DNA from: Microbispora amethystogenes
Lineage (GTDB): Bacteria; Actinomycetota; Actinomycetes; Streptosporangiales; Streptosporangiaceae
Assembly: GCF_016863015.1 (NCBI RefSeq)
Contig: NZ_BOOB01000027.1
Coordinates: 124,001-188,000, forward strand
DNA length: 64,000 nt
Direction: 5' to 3'
A model generated the notes under the pieces. The model ran no database searches. It saw only the letters and a list, made by a program, of their open reading frames with translations, and was not told the origin of the DNA. Position numbers and translations under genes: made by a program. Below are positions 38,204-46,282 of this stretch, piece after piece; positions within the stretch are counted from its first letter, which is position 1, and each line of letters opens with the position of its first letter.

Positions 38204-38560
38204 CAAGCACAAACGTCACGGCGTGAACGTCCAAATGCTTGTCGGCCCCACCGGCCGCCTGGTGTGGACCTCTCCTGCCCTTCCTGGTGGGGGTGCATGA
38301 CCTGACCGCCGCCGGGCCTCATCGAGGCGTTGGACAGCAACATTGTGATGACTTTCGCCGACAAGGGCTATCAAGGCGCAGGCGGCACCATCCGGACCCC
38401 GTTCAAACGCCACCGGCACCGCCCACGGCTGTGACGCGGGCAGAAGGACGTCAACCGCGCCCACGCCCGCATTCGAGCCCTCAGCGAACGCGCCACCGCG
38501 AACCTGCAGGCCATCCTCGTCCTGCAAGCCGCCGAAGACGACCGCTACTCAGGGCGAAAA
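38204..38560 (+). pseudogene. IS5-like transposase relic
   Basis: Fragments in several frames recall the DDE_Tnp_4-type transposases: KHKRHGVNVQMLVGPTGRL, then LIEALDSNIVMTFADKGYQG, TIRTPFKRHRHRP, and AILVLQAAEDDRYSG. At least two frame changes and an in-frame TGA interrupt it, and the N-terminus and segments near the C-terminus are missing. No flanking inverted repeats were identified. Non-functional. Confidence 0.8.
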
Positions 38561-38737
38561 GGCTCAATACGCTCGACAGACAGGAACCACGCATCACCTG
38601 CCTCCAATGCTAGGCGCGCAACAGGCGAGAAGAAGGACACGCAACAATCAGGAAATATCGATTACATGGATATGTATTGATCCTCCGCGAGCGCCTTCAT
38701 ATGCTTTTGGTAAGGTAAAACAAGCAAAGGAGCTAGA

Positions 38738-39040
38738 ATGAAGAAGATCACAATCGCCTTCGCCACCGTCTCTGCGGCACTCGCTCTGGGTGCGTTCGCT
38801 ACCACTCCCGGTTATGCCGCTACTTCGAGCGCCCCCGCAGCAACGCGGAGCGTTGCACTCCGGCCACTCTCATGGGCGCTCGACAGAACGTACACATACG
38901 GGCCCGGCGGAACCTACTCCACGCAGGCGGCCGCTGCGGCGGCTTGCTGGGCCAGGGCGGGCTGGTGGGCGGCCCAGGGGATCAACGCGCAGTGCGTCGG
39001 TCCGAGCGGCGGGCAATACGAGGTGATTCGTGAAATCTGA
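38738..39040 (+). CDS. Small secreted protein
   Basis: A 100-residue protein with signal peptide (KKITIAFATVSAALALGAFA, cleavage near GYAA). The mature region has a YTYGPGGTYST segment, an Ala-rich helix with Cys (QAAAAAACWARAGWWAAQG) and a second Cys (AQCVGPSGGQYEV), so one disulfide is possible. Unrecognised. AAAGGAGCTAGA gives a clear ribosome-binding site. It lies between two transposase relics and is followed by a strong inverted repeat. Confidence 0.75.
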   Translation: MKKITIAFATVSAALALGAFATTPGYAATSSAPAATRSVALRPLSWALDRTYTYGPGGTYSTQAAAAAACWARAGWWAAQGINAQCVGPSGGQYEVIREI

Positions 39041-39078
39041 ACAAATCCGTCCCTGACGAAACAGCGGACCAGATTAGG

Positions 39079-39120
39079 TAACGCCCGGATGCGCCGCCCA
39101 AGGTGCGCATCCGGGCGTTA
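39079..39120 (+). terminator. Strong inverted repeat after secreted protein gene
   Basis: A perfect 16-bp stem (39079-39094 with 39105-39120) encloses a 10-nt loop, 38 nt downstream of the secreted-protein stop. It has no T-run but is the likely terminator. Confidence 0.7.
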
Positions 39121-39216
39121 CTTGCGACGTAACACTCCGTACGTAATGCGCCGGCTTGCTGCGAGAGCACGCCGTGACCCTCCGACATGCCATCCCGGCG
39201 GCGGCTTGCAATTCCT

Positions 39217-39412
39217 CCGCTGAGAGGAAATCTTGTGGTGGTGCAGGATCTGCCGTAGCCGCTCTCGCCCGATGCGTACGCGGCGGGTGAGTTGCGGTCA
39301 AGGTGGGCGGCCAGCTTGCGCAGCCTCTAATGGGTGAACGGGCGGCCCGGTTTCTCCGGGCGGGTGCGGGCCGTCGCGATAATGAGCACCTCATCGTCGC
39401 TGGTGATCAGGC
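39217..39412 (-). pseudogene. IS630-like transposase relic
   Basis: On the minus strand the fragments TARTRPEKPGRPFTH, LRKLAAHLDRNSP and RVRIGRERLRQILHHHKIS match the N-terminal HTH half of IS630-family transposases. A TAG stop follows PFTH and a small frame change precedes RVRIG. The DDE half is absent. Non-functional remnant. Confidence 0.75.
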
Positions 39413-39471
39413 GGGGACGGTCACCCGCCCCCCTCAGCGCAAACTGGTGGACCTAAGTGGACACCCATCTG

Positions 39472-39720
39472 TCAGTATTCGAGTCCCCAGTCGTGCGCGC
39501 CGAGGAGGTAGGCGTCCCCCTTGGGGACCAGCCTGCCGCCCTCGACCAGGGTGCCGAGGCACCGCCGTACGTCGTCCTCGCCGAGCGCGGTCATCTCGGC
39601 GACCTCCGAGACGGTCGCGGAACGCTCGTCCACGTTCAGCGCGGCGACGGCCTCGTAGACCGTCAGCTCGGTCCCCGACATCTCCTGGGCGTCGCCCAGG
39701 CTCTCCTCGTCCTCACGCAC
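39472..39720 (-). CDS. Small winged-helix-like protein
   Basis: An 82-residue acidic protein: SGTELTVYEAVAALNVDERS, ATVSEVAEMTALGEDDVRRCL and GTLVEGGRLVPKGDAYLLG form a plausible winged helix (helix-turn-helix plus a beta wing ending in a Lys-Gly turn). Family name unknown. GTG start at 39720 overlaps the preceding gene by 8 nt, so it is translated together with it. It may be a DNA-binding or protein-interaction module. Confidence 0.65.
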   Translation of the reverse strand: MREDEESLGDAQEMSGTELTVYEAVAALNVDERSATVSEVAEMTALGEDDVRRCLGTLVEGGRLVPKGDAYLLGAHDWGLEY

Positions 39721-39940
39721 TGCGCTGCCTCGCCCCCTCCCGCAACCGCTCCGGATCGACCTGCCGGTCCGGGTAGCGTTCGAGGTACTCGCCCTCCAGC
39801 TCTTGTGTCCGGGAGGTGTGGCGCTCCAGTGCATCGTCCGACCCGTGGAAGAACGTCTCGCTCCGGGTCTCGTGCAGATGGCGCAGCTCGCGGAGCAGAT
39901 CCTCGTCGCCCAGGTCCCGGGGGTCGACACCCATCGTCAT
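39713..39940 (-). CDS. Small charged protein, DUF6158-like
   Basis: A 75-residue soluble protein (MGVDPRDLGDEDLLRELRHL..., HETRSETFFHGSDDALERHT, RTQELEGEYLERYPDR) of mainly charged helices. It resembles a small actinobacterial family of unknown function, which I recall as DUF6158, without certainty. ATG at 39940 follows AGGAGAACGGTG. It is the middle gene of three small minus-strand genes, with the next gene overlapping its end. Confidence 0.7.
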   Translation of the reverse strand: MTMGVDPRDLGDEDLLRELRHLHETRSETFFHGSDDALERHTSRTQELEGEYLERYPDRQVDPERLREGARQRSA

Positions 39941-39951
39941 CACCGTTCTCC

Positions 39952-40101
39952 TCACACCTCTGTCGGCTTGTCCCAGCGCTCATCCGGCTTCTCGTCGTCC
40001 GGCTCGGCGTTCGGCGGATCCGTCTCCGACGGCATCCATTCGCCTGCGACGTCCGGCTCGTCCGCGTCGATATCGATATAGCGACCATCTTCTCTTCGCA
40101 T
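39952..40101 (-). CDS. Very small acidic protein
   Basis: A 49-residue, strongly acidic and Pro-rich protein (RYIDIDADEPDVAGEWMPSE) with no predicted fold. ATG at 40101 is preceded by CAGGAGACC, a good ribosome-binding site, which is the main support for it being real. It is 11 nt ahead of the next small gene on the same strand. Confidence 0.5.
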   Translation of the reverse strand: MRREDGRYIDIDADEPDVAGEWMPSETDPPNAEPDDEKPDERWDKPTEV

Positions 40102-40165
40102 GCCAGGTCTCCTGCCCAGTGAGACGACTCCCATACCGGCCCGTCCGGAAAGGCCGCAGGCGGGC

Positions 40166-40380
40166 TCAGGACAGGTCGAACTCCCCGCCCTTGACCCCCT
40201 CGGCGAACGCCTCACACTCCAGGGGGGTGAACATCAGCCGCGGCCCTCTTGGCTCCTTCGAGTCGCGCACGGCGAGGCCGTCACGCAGCCGTGCCACCTC
40301 CACACACTGGTGCCGACGGTGTTCGAGCGCGCTGCCTTACGCCAGACCGCCGGGTCGTCCGCCGGTACAAGTCCGCTCAT
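40166..40380 (-). pseudogene. Frameshifted DUF397 gene
   Basis: The N-terminus MSGLVPADDPAVWRKAARSN and, in the next frame, CVEVARLRDGLAVRDSKEPR and FTPLECEAFAEGVKGGEFDL together make a complete DUF397 protein. A missing base near 40310 (GGCACCAGTGTG where GGCACCCAGTGTG is expected) separates them. The start overlaps the regulator stop by ATGA, as in intact pairs. A single-base sequencing error cannot be excluded, but the partner gene is also broken. Confidence 0.78.
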
Positions 40381-40938
40381 CGTCCTGCCAGCTCCTTCTC
40401 GACCGAGATGATGATCTCCATGGACTTCTCCGGGCCGAGCGCGGCGGCACGAAGATGGTCGAAGACCCGGACGTACCCGCAGATCTCCGCCGGGTCCTCC
40501 AGGTAGAGCTCGCCGCCCCAATTGGTAGGCAGGCCGATTGACAGCAGCACCACGTCGGCGTCGCCGGGGTCGGGGAAGGCCAGGATCGCCGACGCGTTGC
40601 CCACGCCGAGACAGGCGCCAGCGTCGAAGTGCAGGCCCTGCACGGTGACGTTCGGCTGGCGCGCAGCCTCCCGCAGCCCCCGCACCTGCTCGGCCATCAC
40701 CGGGGAGTGCCACTCACCTGCCGGTGCAGCGCCGGCTCGTCGATCACGCCCCACAGCTCAAGGGCGTCCGGACCCGATAGGCGCTGCTGGCGTTCCATGC
40801 GGGCGGCGGCCCGCCGCGTGATCTCCGCCGGTCCGTGACCAGGGCGGCGCCGATGACCGCACGGGCGTAGTCCTCGGTCTGCAGCAGACCGGGCACCAGC
40901 AGCGTCGCGCTCCCCCTTATCTCGCGAAAGGAGACCAT
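40377..40938 (-). pseudogene. Broken DUF5753 HTH regulator
   Basis: Three frames together give the DUF5753 domain: FREIRGSATLLVPGLLQTED, then RRAAARMERQQRLSGPDALE and LWGVIDEPALHRQVSG, then MAEQVRGLREAARQPNVTVQ, AILAFPDPGDADVVLL and ELYLEDPAEICGYVRVFDHL. At least two frame changes interrupt it and the N-terminal HTH is absent. It normally pairs with the DUF397 gene downstream. Confidence 0.8.
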
Positions 40939-41050
40939 GCAATCGCATTCGCCATATTGCGGAGCCGAATTGCAAAGTGCAGGATGAACGCAGTCTTACA
41001 TCGGCCTCGATTCCCCGACGGCAGGCGGGTGCACAGGGAGTTATCACGGG

Positions 41051-41494
41051 ATGACAATTCTCAACCTCTCGGGGAGAATCGCGATCTCACGCCCCTTCTC
41101 GGGAGACCCCTCCCGGGTGCGGGCCGCCCGGAGGTTCGTGGCCGCCCGCCTCGGCGACGGCCACCCCTGCCGGGACGACGCGGTGCAGCTGATCGGCGAG
41201 CTGATCGCCGAGTCCCTGCGGCACGCCGACTCCTGCGGCCGGCCGCCGGGCTACGGCGTGTCGGTCCTGGCCACTCCCGGAGCGGCCCGGGTCACGCTGT
41301 CCACTCAGGGCTGCGGCTGCTGGACGTCTCCCAACCTCACGCCCGGGCGTGGCGTCCACCTGGTGGACCTGTTCACCCGGCACTGGGGCGTGTCCGCCAG
41401 CCGCGCCGGAGTCTGCGTGTGGTTCGAGCTCGGGCACGACGGCGTGGTTCCCCCGCCCGGAGGTGTGGGAAACGAAGGCGCCTGGACGGTCTGA
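41051..41494 (+). CDS. HATPase_c anti-sigma/SpoIIAB-like protein
   Basis: A 147-residue protein of the small ATP-binding kinase-like group common in streptomycetes. Seen: DDAVQLIGELIAESLRHADS, the N-box in which the usual ELV.NA..H is here ELIAESLRH, PGYGVSVLATPG, and the G-box TPGRGVHLVDLFTRHWGV. The N-box Asn appears replaced, so ATP binding or kinase activity may be reduced. GGGAG lies ~10 nt upstream of the ATG. These proteins often regulate sigma factors or pair with DUF397-type regulators. Confidence 0.8.
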   Translation: MTILNLSGRIAISRPFSGDPSRVRAARRFVAARLGDGHPCRDDAVQLIGELIAESLRHADSCGRPPGYGVSVLATPGAARVTLSTQGCGCWTSPNLTPGRGVHLVDLFTRHWGVSASRAGVCVWFELGHDGVVPPPGGVGNEGAWTV

Positions 41495-41555
41495 GGTGAA
41501 TTTCCCGCCCGATATCGGGTAGTCGGGCGCCATATCTTCCGAAGAAGGGGACGAT

Positions 41556-42995
41556 ATGGCGCAGATAAGCACCGACATTCCCGCGCGACTGGATCGGCTC
41601 CCCTGGGCTCGCTGGCACTGGCTCGTGCTCATCGGCCTCGGCACCGTCTGGATTCTCGACGGGCTCGAAGTGACGATCGTCGGGGTCATCGGCCCGCGCA
41701 TCACCGACCCGAGCAGCGGGCTGGGGCTCAGCGACAGCGAGGTCGGCGTCGCCGCCGGCGTGTACGTCGCGGGAGCCTGCCTGGGCGCACTCTTCTTCGG
41801 CCACCTGACGGACCGGTTCGGGCGCAAGAAGCTCTTCCTGGTGACGCTCGCCCTCTACCTCGCCGCCACCGTGGCCACCGCGTTCGCCCACGACGCCTGG
41901 TACTTCTACCTGTGCCGGTTCTTCACCGGCGCCGGCATCGGAGGCGAGTACGCCGCGATCAACTCGGCGATCGACGAACTCATCCCGGCCCGCGTGCGCG
42001 GCACGGTCGACCTGGTGGTGAACGGCTCCTTCTGGCTGGGCACGGCGCTCGGCGCCCTCATCGCGATCCCGGCGCTCGACACGAGCCTGCTGTCGGCGGG
42101 GCTCGGCTGGCGTCTGCTGTTCGGGCTGGGCGCCGTCCTCGGCGTGGCCATCCTGCTGGTCCGCCGTACGGTGCCGGAGAGTCCACGCTGGCTGTTCATC
42201 CACGGCCGGGAACGGGAGGCCGAGGAGATCGTCGGCGAGATCGAGACGAAGGTCCGCGACGAGAGCGGGAAGACGCTCGAACCCGCGCACGGGGAGATCA
42301 GGATCACCCAGCGGGAGCGCACCCCGCTGACGGAGGTCGCGGCGACGCTGCTGCGGCGCTACCCCAAGCGGACGACGGTCGGCCTGTCGCTGTTCATCGG
42401 CCAGGCGTTCCTCTACAACTCGATCTTCTTCACGTACGCGCTGGTGCTGTCGACCTTCTTCAAGGTGCCGGACGGCAGCACGCCGTGGTATCTCATCCCG
42501 ATCGCGATCGGGAACTTCCTCGGCCCGGTCCTGCTCGGCCGGTTCTTCGACACCATCGGCCGCCGCACGATGATCGCGGGCAGCTACGTGCTGTCCGGCC
42601 TGCTCCTGCTCGGCACCGCCGCGCTGTTCGACGCGCAGGTGCTCTCTCCGGTGACCCTCACGATCTGCTGGATGGTGGTGTTCTTCTTCGCCTCGGCCGG
42701 GGCGAGCAGCGCCTACCTGACGGTCTCGGAGATCTTCCCGATGGAGACCAGGGCCCTCGCCATCGCGCTGTTCTACGCGGTCGGCACCGGGCTCGGCGGC
42801 ATCATCGGGCCGGTGCTGTTCGGCCGCCTGGTGGAGAGCGAGAGCGTGGGCAACGTCGTCGTCGGCTACGTCATCGGCGCCGTACTGATGATCGCGGCGG
42901 GGCTGGTGCAGTGGTTCATGGGCGTGGAGGCCGCGCGGCGCTCGCTGGAGGACATCGCCGCTCCCCTCAGCTCGGAGCAGCACCAGATGGCCTGA
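41556..42995 (+). CDS. MFS transporter, sugar-porter/metabolite:H+ symporter type
   Basis: A 479-residue transporter with twelve predicted membrane helices. Seen: the first-loop motif DRFGRKKLF after the second helix, FTGAGIGGEYAAINSAIDEL, the sugar-porter PESPRWLFIHGREREAEEI before the central loop, and FFDTIGRRTMIAGSYVLSG in the second half. The substrate is unknown; sugars, organic acids and aromatic acids are all possible. AAGAAGG precedes the ATG. A terminator follows. Confidence 0.93.
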   Translation: MAQISTDIPARLDRLPWARWHWLVLIGLGTVWILDGLEVTIVGVIGPRITDPSSGLGLSDSEVGVAAGVYVAGACLGALFFGHLTDRFGRKKLFLVTLALYLAATVATAFAHDAWYFYLCRFFTGAGIGGEYAAINSAIDELIPARVRGTVDLVVNGSFWLGTALGALIAIPALDTSLLSAGLGWRLLFGLGAVLGVAILLVRRTVPESPRWLFIHGREREAEEIVGEIETKVRDESGKTLEPAHGEIRITQRERTPLTEVAATLLRRYPKRTTVGLSLFIGQAFLYNSIFFTYALVLSTFFKVPDGSTPWYLIPIAIGNFLGPVLLGRFFDTIGRRTMIAGSYVLSGLLLLGTAALFDAQVLSPVTLTICWMVVFFFASAGASSAYLTVSEIFPMETRALAIALFYAVGTGLGGIIGPVLFGRLVESESVGNVVVGYVIGAVLMIAAGLVQWFMGVEAARRSLEDIAAPLSSEQHQMA

Positions 42996-43058
42996 CCGCC
43001 CGACCGGCGCGGAGGCGTCGGGTTCGAGTCCGCCGGAGGCACGCTCCGGCTCTTCGGC

Positions 43059-43088
43059 ACAGGCACCTGTCTCACGGCAGGTGCCTGT
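43059..43088 (+). terminator. MFS gene terminator
   Basis: A perfect 11-bp stem (ACAGGCACCTG with CAGGTGCCTGT) and 8-nt loop followed by TTTCC. A smaller hairpin, GCCGGAG/CTCCGGC, lies just before it. Confidence 0.75.
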
Positions 43089-43161
43089 TTCCGTTCACGC
43101 CGCCTCCGTCCTGGATACTTGGGAGGCCGTGGAGCCGATATCACGCACTGGAGGGCCGCCC

Positions 43162-44001
43162 GTGAGGCTTGGAGTCGTCTTCGACCGCGACCTTCCGCCG
43201 GAGTCGCTTCCCCGGTTCGCCCGGGAACTCGACGGCACCGCGGTCTCCGACCTGTGGGTGGTGGAGGACCTCGGCTGGACGGGCGCGATCTCCTCGGCGG
43301 CGACGGCGCTGGCCGCGACCGCACGCCTGCGCGTGGGCATCGGCATCACCCCGGCGCCCCTGCGCAATCCGATGCTGCTGGCGATGGAGCTGGCCAACCT
43401 GGCCCGCCTCCATCCCGGGCGGCTGGCCGCCGGGATCGGGCACGGAGTGCAGGAGTGGATGCGTCAGGCGGGCGCCGCCGCCTCGTCACCGCTGTCGCTG
43501 CTGGAGGAGACGATCACGTCCGTACGGGCGCTGCTGCGCGGCGAGACCGTCACCGTGCACGGGCGCGAGGTGAGCCTGGACGGCGTGCGCCTCGTCCACC
43601 CGCCGGCCGAGCCGCCGCCCGTCCTCGCCGGAGTGGTGAGTCCCCGCTCGCTGGCCCTGTCGGGGCGGGTGGCCCAGGGCACGATCCTCCCCGAGGGGCT
43701 CGGCCCGGAACGTCTGCCGCCGGTCATCGAGCGCATCGGCGCGACCGGTGATCACGAGGTCGTGGCGTTCGTCTACCTCTGCGTCGGCGACGACGCCCGC
43801 GAGATCATGCGTCCCGCGGCGGAGCAGCAGGCGGCGTTCCTGCGGGTGGCGCCGGAGGAGGTCGCGATGGCGGTGGGTTCCCCGCAGGAGGCGTCCGCGC
43901 ACGTCAGGGCATTGTGGCAGGCGGGCGTGACCACGGTCGCCGTCCGTCCCGTGGGCGCCGACCCGCTCTTCCACGTTCACAGGCTTCTGTCCGCCCTCTG
44001 A
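43162..44001 (+). CDS. LLM-class flavin-dependent oxidoreductase
   Basis: A second luciferase-like monooxygenase-family protein, 279 residues. Seen: LGVVFDRDLPPESLPRFARE, SDLWVVEDLGWTGAI, RLRVGIGITPAPLRNPMLLA and LANLARLHPGRLAAGIGHGV, the F420/FMN-binding pattern of the family. GTG start at 43162 is preceded by GGAGGG. Sequence similarity to the gene at 1320 is only family-level. No operon partner: the next gene starts 55 nt later and encodes a membrane protein. Confidence 0.88.
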   Translation: MRLGVVFDRDLPPESLPRFARELDGTAVSDLWVVEDLGWTGAISSAATALAATARLRVGIGITPAPLRNPMLLAMELANLARLHPGRLAAGIGHGVQEWMRQAGAAASSPLSLLEETITSVRALLRGETVTVHGREVSLDGVRLVHPPAEPPPVLAGVVSPRSLALSGRVAQGTILPEGLGPERLPPVIERIGATGDHEVVAFVYLCVGDDAREIMRPAAEQQAAFLRVAPEEVAMAVGSPQEASAHVRALWQAGVTTVAVRPVGADPLFHVHRLLSAL

Positions 44002-44056
44002 TCCGCGAGCCGGGGGGCGCTGCGCCGGGACGCGGGCGATCGGGCAGAGTTGAGGC

Positions 44057-44554
44057 GTGGACGTCCCGACCCTCCGACCCCCTCGGCACCGCGTGAGCCG
44101 CACCGCCATCTGGTACTGGGCCGCGCGGGCCGCCTTCGGCTGGCTCATCCTCCTCGCGGCCCAGGTGATCTGGCTGGTGGCCGACACGGCAGGCGTGCCG
44201 CTCTCCGTACACGTGACCGGCCTCGTGGCGACCGCCGTCGTCGCGGCGGCACACGTCACGGTCATGCCGCAGTGGCGTTACCGGGTGCACCGCTGGGAGG
44301 CCACGCCGGCGGCGGTCTTCACGCAGTCGGGCTGGTTCCGGCAGGAGTGGCGCATCGCCCCGGTCTCGCGGATCCAGACGGTGGACAGCGAGCGCGGCCC
44401 GCTGGAGCAGCTTTTCCGCCTCGCCAACGTCACCGTCACCACGGCCTCGGCCGCCGGTCCCATCAAGGTCGGCGGCCTCGACCGGGACACGGCCCAGCGC
44501 CTGGTCGCCGAACTCACCGCCAACGCCCAGGCGACGGCGGGCGACGCGACGTGA
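44057..44554 (+). CDS. PH-domain (YdbS-like) membrane protein
   Basis: A 165-residue protein with two membrane helices (AAFGWLILLAAQVIWLVAD and VTGLVATAVVAAAHVTVM) and a bPH2 domain (WRYRVHRWEATPAAVFTQSG, WRIAPVSRIQTVDSERGPLE, LFRLANVTVTTASA). Its Bacillus counterpart YdbS, together with YdbT, confers resistance to linear gramicidin-type peptides and helps membrane integrity. The stop overlaps the next start by GTGA, matching the ydbS-ydbT arrangement. Confidence 0.88.
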   Translation: MDVPTLRPPRHRVSRTAIWYWAARAAFGWLILLAAQVIWLVADTAGVPLSVHVTGLVATAVVAAAHVTVMPQWRYRVHRWEATPAAVFTQSGWFRQEWRIAPVSRIQTVDSERGPLEQLFRLANVTVTTASAAGPIKVGGLDRDTAQRLVAELTANAQATAGDAT

Positions 44555-46221
44555 GCGGTCCCGGGGGCGGTCCCCTGAGCGGCCCGGCCGAGACCGGCTG
44601 GCGGCGGCTCAGCCCGCGGATGCTGCTGGTCCACCCCGTCCAGGAGGTCGTACGGGCCGCCCCGGCCCTGCTCGGCCTGCTGGTCGCGGGAACGAGCAGC
44701 GGCGGGAAGGGCCACCTGTGGAGCGCCGCGGGCGTCGGCCTGACGGTCCTGTTCGGCATGCTCCGCTGGTTCACCACGACGTACCGGATCTCCCCCGAGC
44801 AGGTGCAGGTCAGGCGCGGGCTGCTGAACCGGAAGGTGCTGACCGTGCCCCGCGACCGGGTCCGCACGGTCGACGTCACCTCCCACGTGCTGCACCGCGT
44901 GCTCGGCCTCGCCCGGGTGGAGGTGGGGACGGGCACCTCCGACCGCAGGCACGACAGCCGGCTCAAGCTCGACGCGCTCAGCGCCGACGAGGCCGCCCGC
45001 CTGCGCGTGGAACTGCTGCACCGCTCCCCCGCCGGCCAGTTCCCCGGCACCCAAGCCCCCGCCGGCCAGTCCCCCACCGCACAGTCCCCTACCGCACAGT
45101 CTCCCGCGACGTCTCCGGTGTCGCCGGCCGCGGAGACCGAACTCGCGCGGATGCGGCCCGGGTGGGTCAGGTTCGGGCCGTTTACCATGTCCGGGCTGGT
45201 CACCGTGGGCGTCATCGGCGGTTTCGTGTCCCGCCTGGTCTCGGAGGGGAACATCGACCTCGACCGGGTGGGGCCGGTCCGGGAGACCTGGCGGTGGTTC
45301 AGCGCGATGTCGCTGGCGCTGGAGATCGCGACGGTGCTGCTCGCGCTCATGGTGTTCGTGGGCGTCGCGTCCACGCTCGGTTACGTCCTGGCGTACGGGA
45401 ACTTCCGGCTGACCCGGCACGCCGAGGGCACCCTCCACGTGACCCGGGGCCTGCTGACCAGGCGGGCCACCACCATCGAGGAACGGCGGCTGCGGGGGGT
45501 CGAGATCGACGAGCCGCTGCTGCTGCGGGCCGTACGCGGCGCCCGGCTGTCCGCCGTGACGACCGGCCTGCGCTCGAAGGAGGGCGGCCAGCGCGGCGGT
45601 TCGACGCTGCTGCCGCCCGCTCCCCGCACAGAGGCCGTCGCGGTGGCCGGGCTCGTGCTGTCCCACACGCCCGGCGCCACCGGCGGCCCCTCGCCGGTCA
45701 CTGGGCCTGACACTGGGCCTCTCACCTCGCCTCTCACCTCGCCTCTCACCGTGCCCCTCATCCCGCACGGGCCGGCCGCGCTGCGCCGCCGCTTCACCCG
45801 CGCGTTCGGCGTGCACGCGCCGATCCTGCTCGCGCTGCTCCTGTTGTGGGTGCTGGGCGAGCCGCCCTTGTGGCCCTGGCTCACGGCCGCCGCCCTGTTG
45901 CCGGTGACGGCGCTGCTCGCCGCCGACCGCTACCGGTCCCTCGGGCACGCCCTGACCTCGGGATACCTGGTGACCCGATGGGGCTCGCTCGTCCGCCGCC
46001 GGGTCGTGCTGCGGTGCGACGGCGTGATCGGCTGGACCGTCGAGCGGTCGTTCTTCCAGCGGCGGGCGGGCCTCGCCACGCTGACGGCGACCACCGCGGC
46101 GGGCGCGCAGAGCTACCAGGTGCGCGACGTCGACCTCGCCGAGGCGCTGCGCCTGGCCGCCGCGGGCACCCCCGGCCTGCTCGACCCGTTCCTCGAACCT
46201 GCCGGTTCTGCCAGCCAATAG
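44551..46221 (+). CDS. PH-domain (YdbT-like) membrane protein
   Basis: A 556-residue membrane protein with three bPH2 domains: TTYRISPEQVQVRRGLLNRK near the N-terminus, NFRLTRHAEGTLHVTRGLLT in the middle, and SGYLVTRWGSLVRRRVVLRC at the end, separated by membrane helices (AAPALLGLLVAGT, SLALEIATVLLALMVFVGVA, APILLALLLLWVLGEPPLW). Linkers contain short Pro/Ser/Thr tandem repeats (QSPTAQSPTA; LTSPLTSPLT) absent from relatives. Forms a pair with the YdbS-like gene upstream. Confidence 0.88.
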   Translation: MSGPGGGPLSGPAETGWRRLSPRMLLVHPVQEVVRAAPALLGLLVAGTSSGGKGHLWSAAGVGLTVLFGMLRWFTTTYRISPEQVQVRRGLLNRKVLTVPRDRVRTVDVTSHVLHRVLGLARVEVGTGTSDRRHDSRLKLDALSADEAARLRVELLHRSPAGQFPGTQAPAGQSPTAQSPTAQSPATSPVSPAAETELARMRPGWVRFGPFTMSGLVTVGVIGGFVSRLVSEGNIDLDRVGPVRETWRWFSAMSLALEIATVLLALMVFVGVASTLGYVLAYGNFRLTRHAEGTLHVTRGLLTRRATTIEERRLRGVEIDEPLLLRAVRGARLSAVTTGLRSKEGGQRGGSTLLPPAPRTEAVAVAGLVLSHTPGATGGPSPVTGPDTGPLTSPLTSPLTVPLIPHGPAALRRRFTRAFGVHAPILLALLLLWVLGEPPLWPWLTAAALLPVTALLAADRYRSLGHALTSGYLVTRWGSLVRRRVVLRCDGVIGWTVERSFFQRRAGLATLTATTAAGAQSYQVRDVDLAEALRLAAAGTPGLLDPFLEPAGSASQ

Positions 46222-46282
46222 CATGTGATGTCGCAATAAGACCGATATGACCCGATAAGACCGGTAAGACGTCAGGAGTGGG

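Noticed and set aside
38032-38226. Short open frame upstream of the IS5 relic
   Set aside because: No ribosome-binding site, no recognisable sequence, and its end overlaps transposase remnant in another frame.
43013-43035. tRNA-like T-arm (GGTTCGAGTCC) after the MFS gene
   Set aside because: The T-stem does not pair (only two of five positions) and no cloverleaf can be drawn; the region is explained by two hairpins of a terminator.
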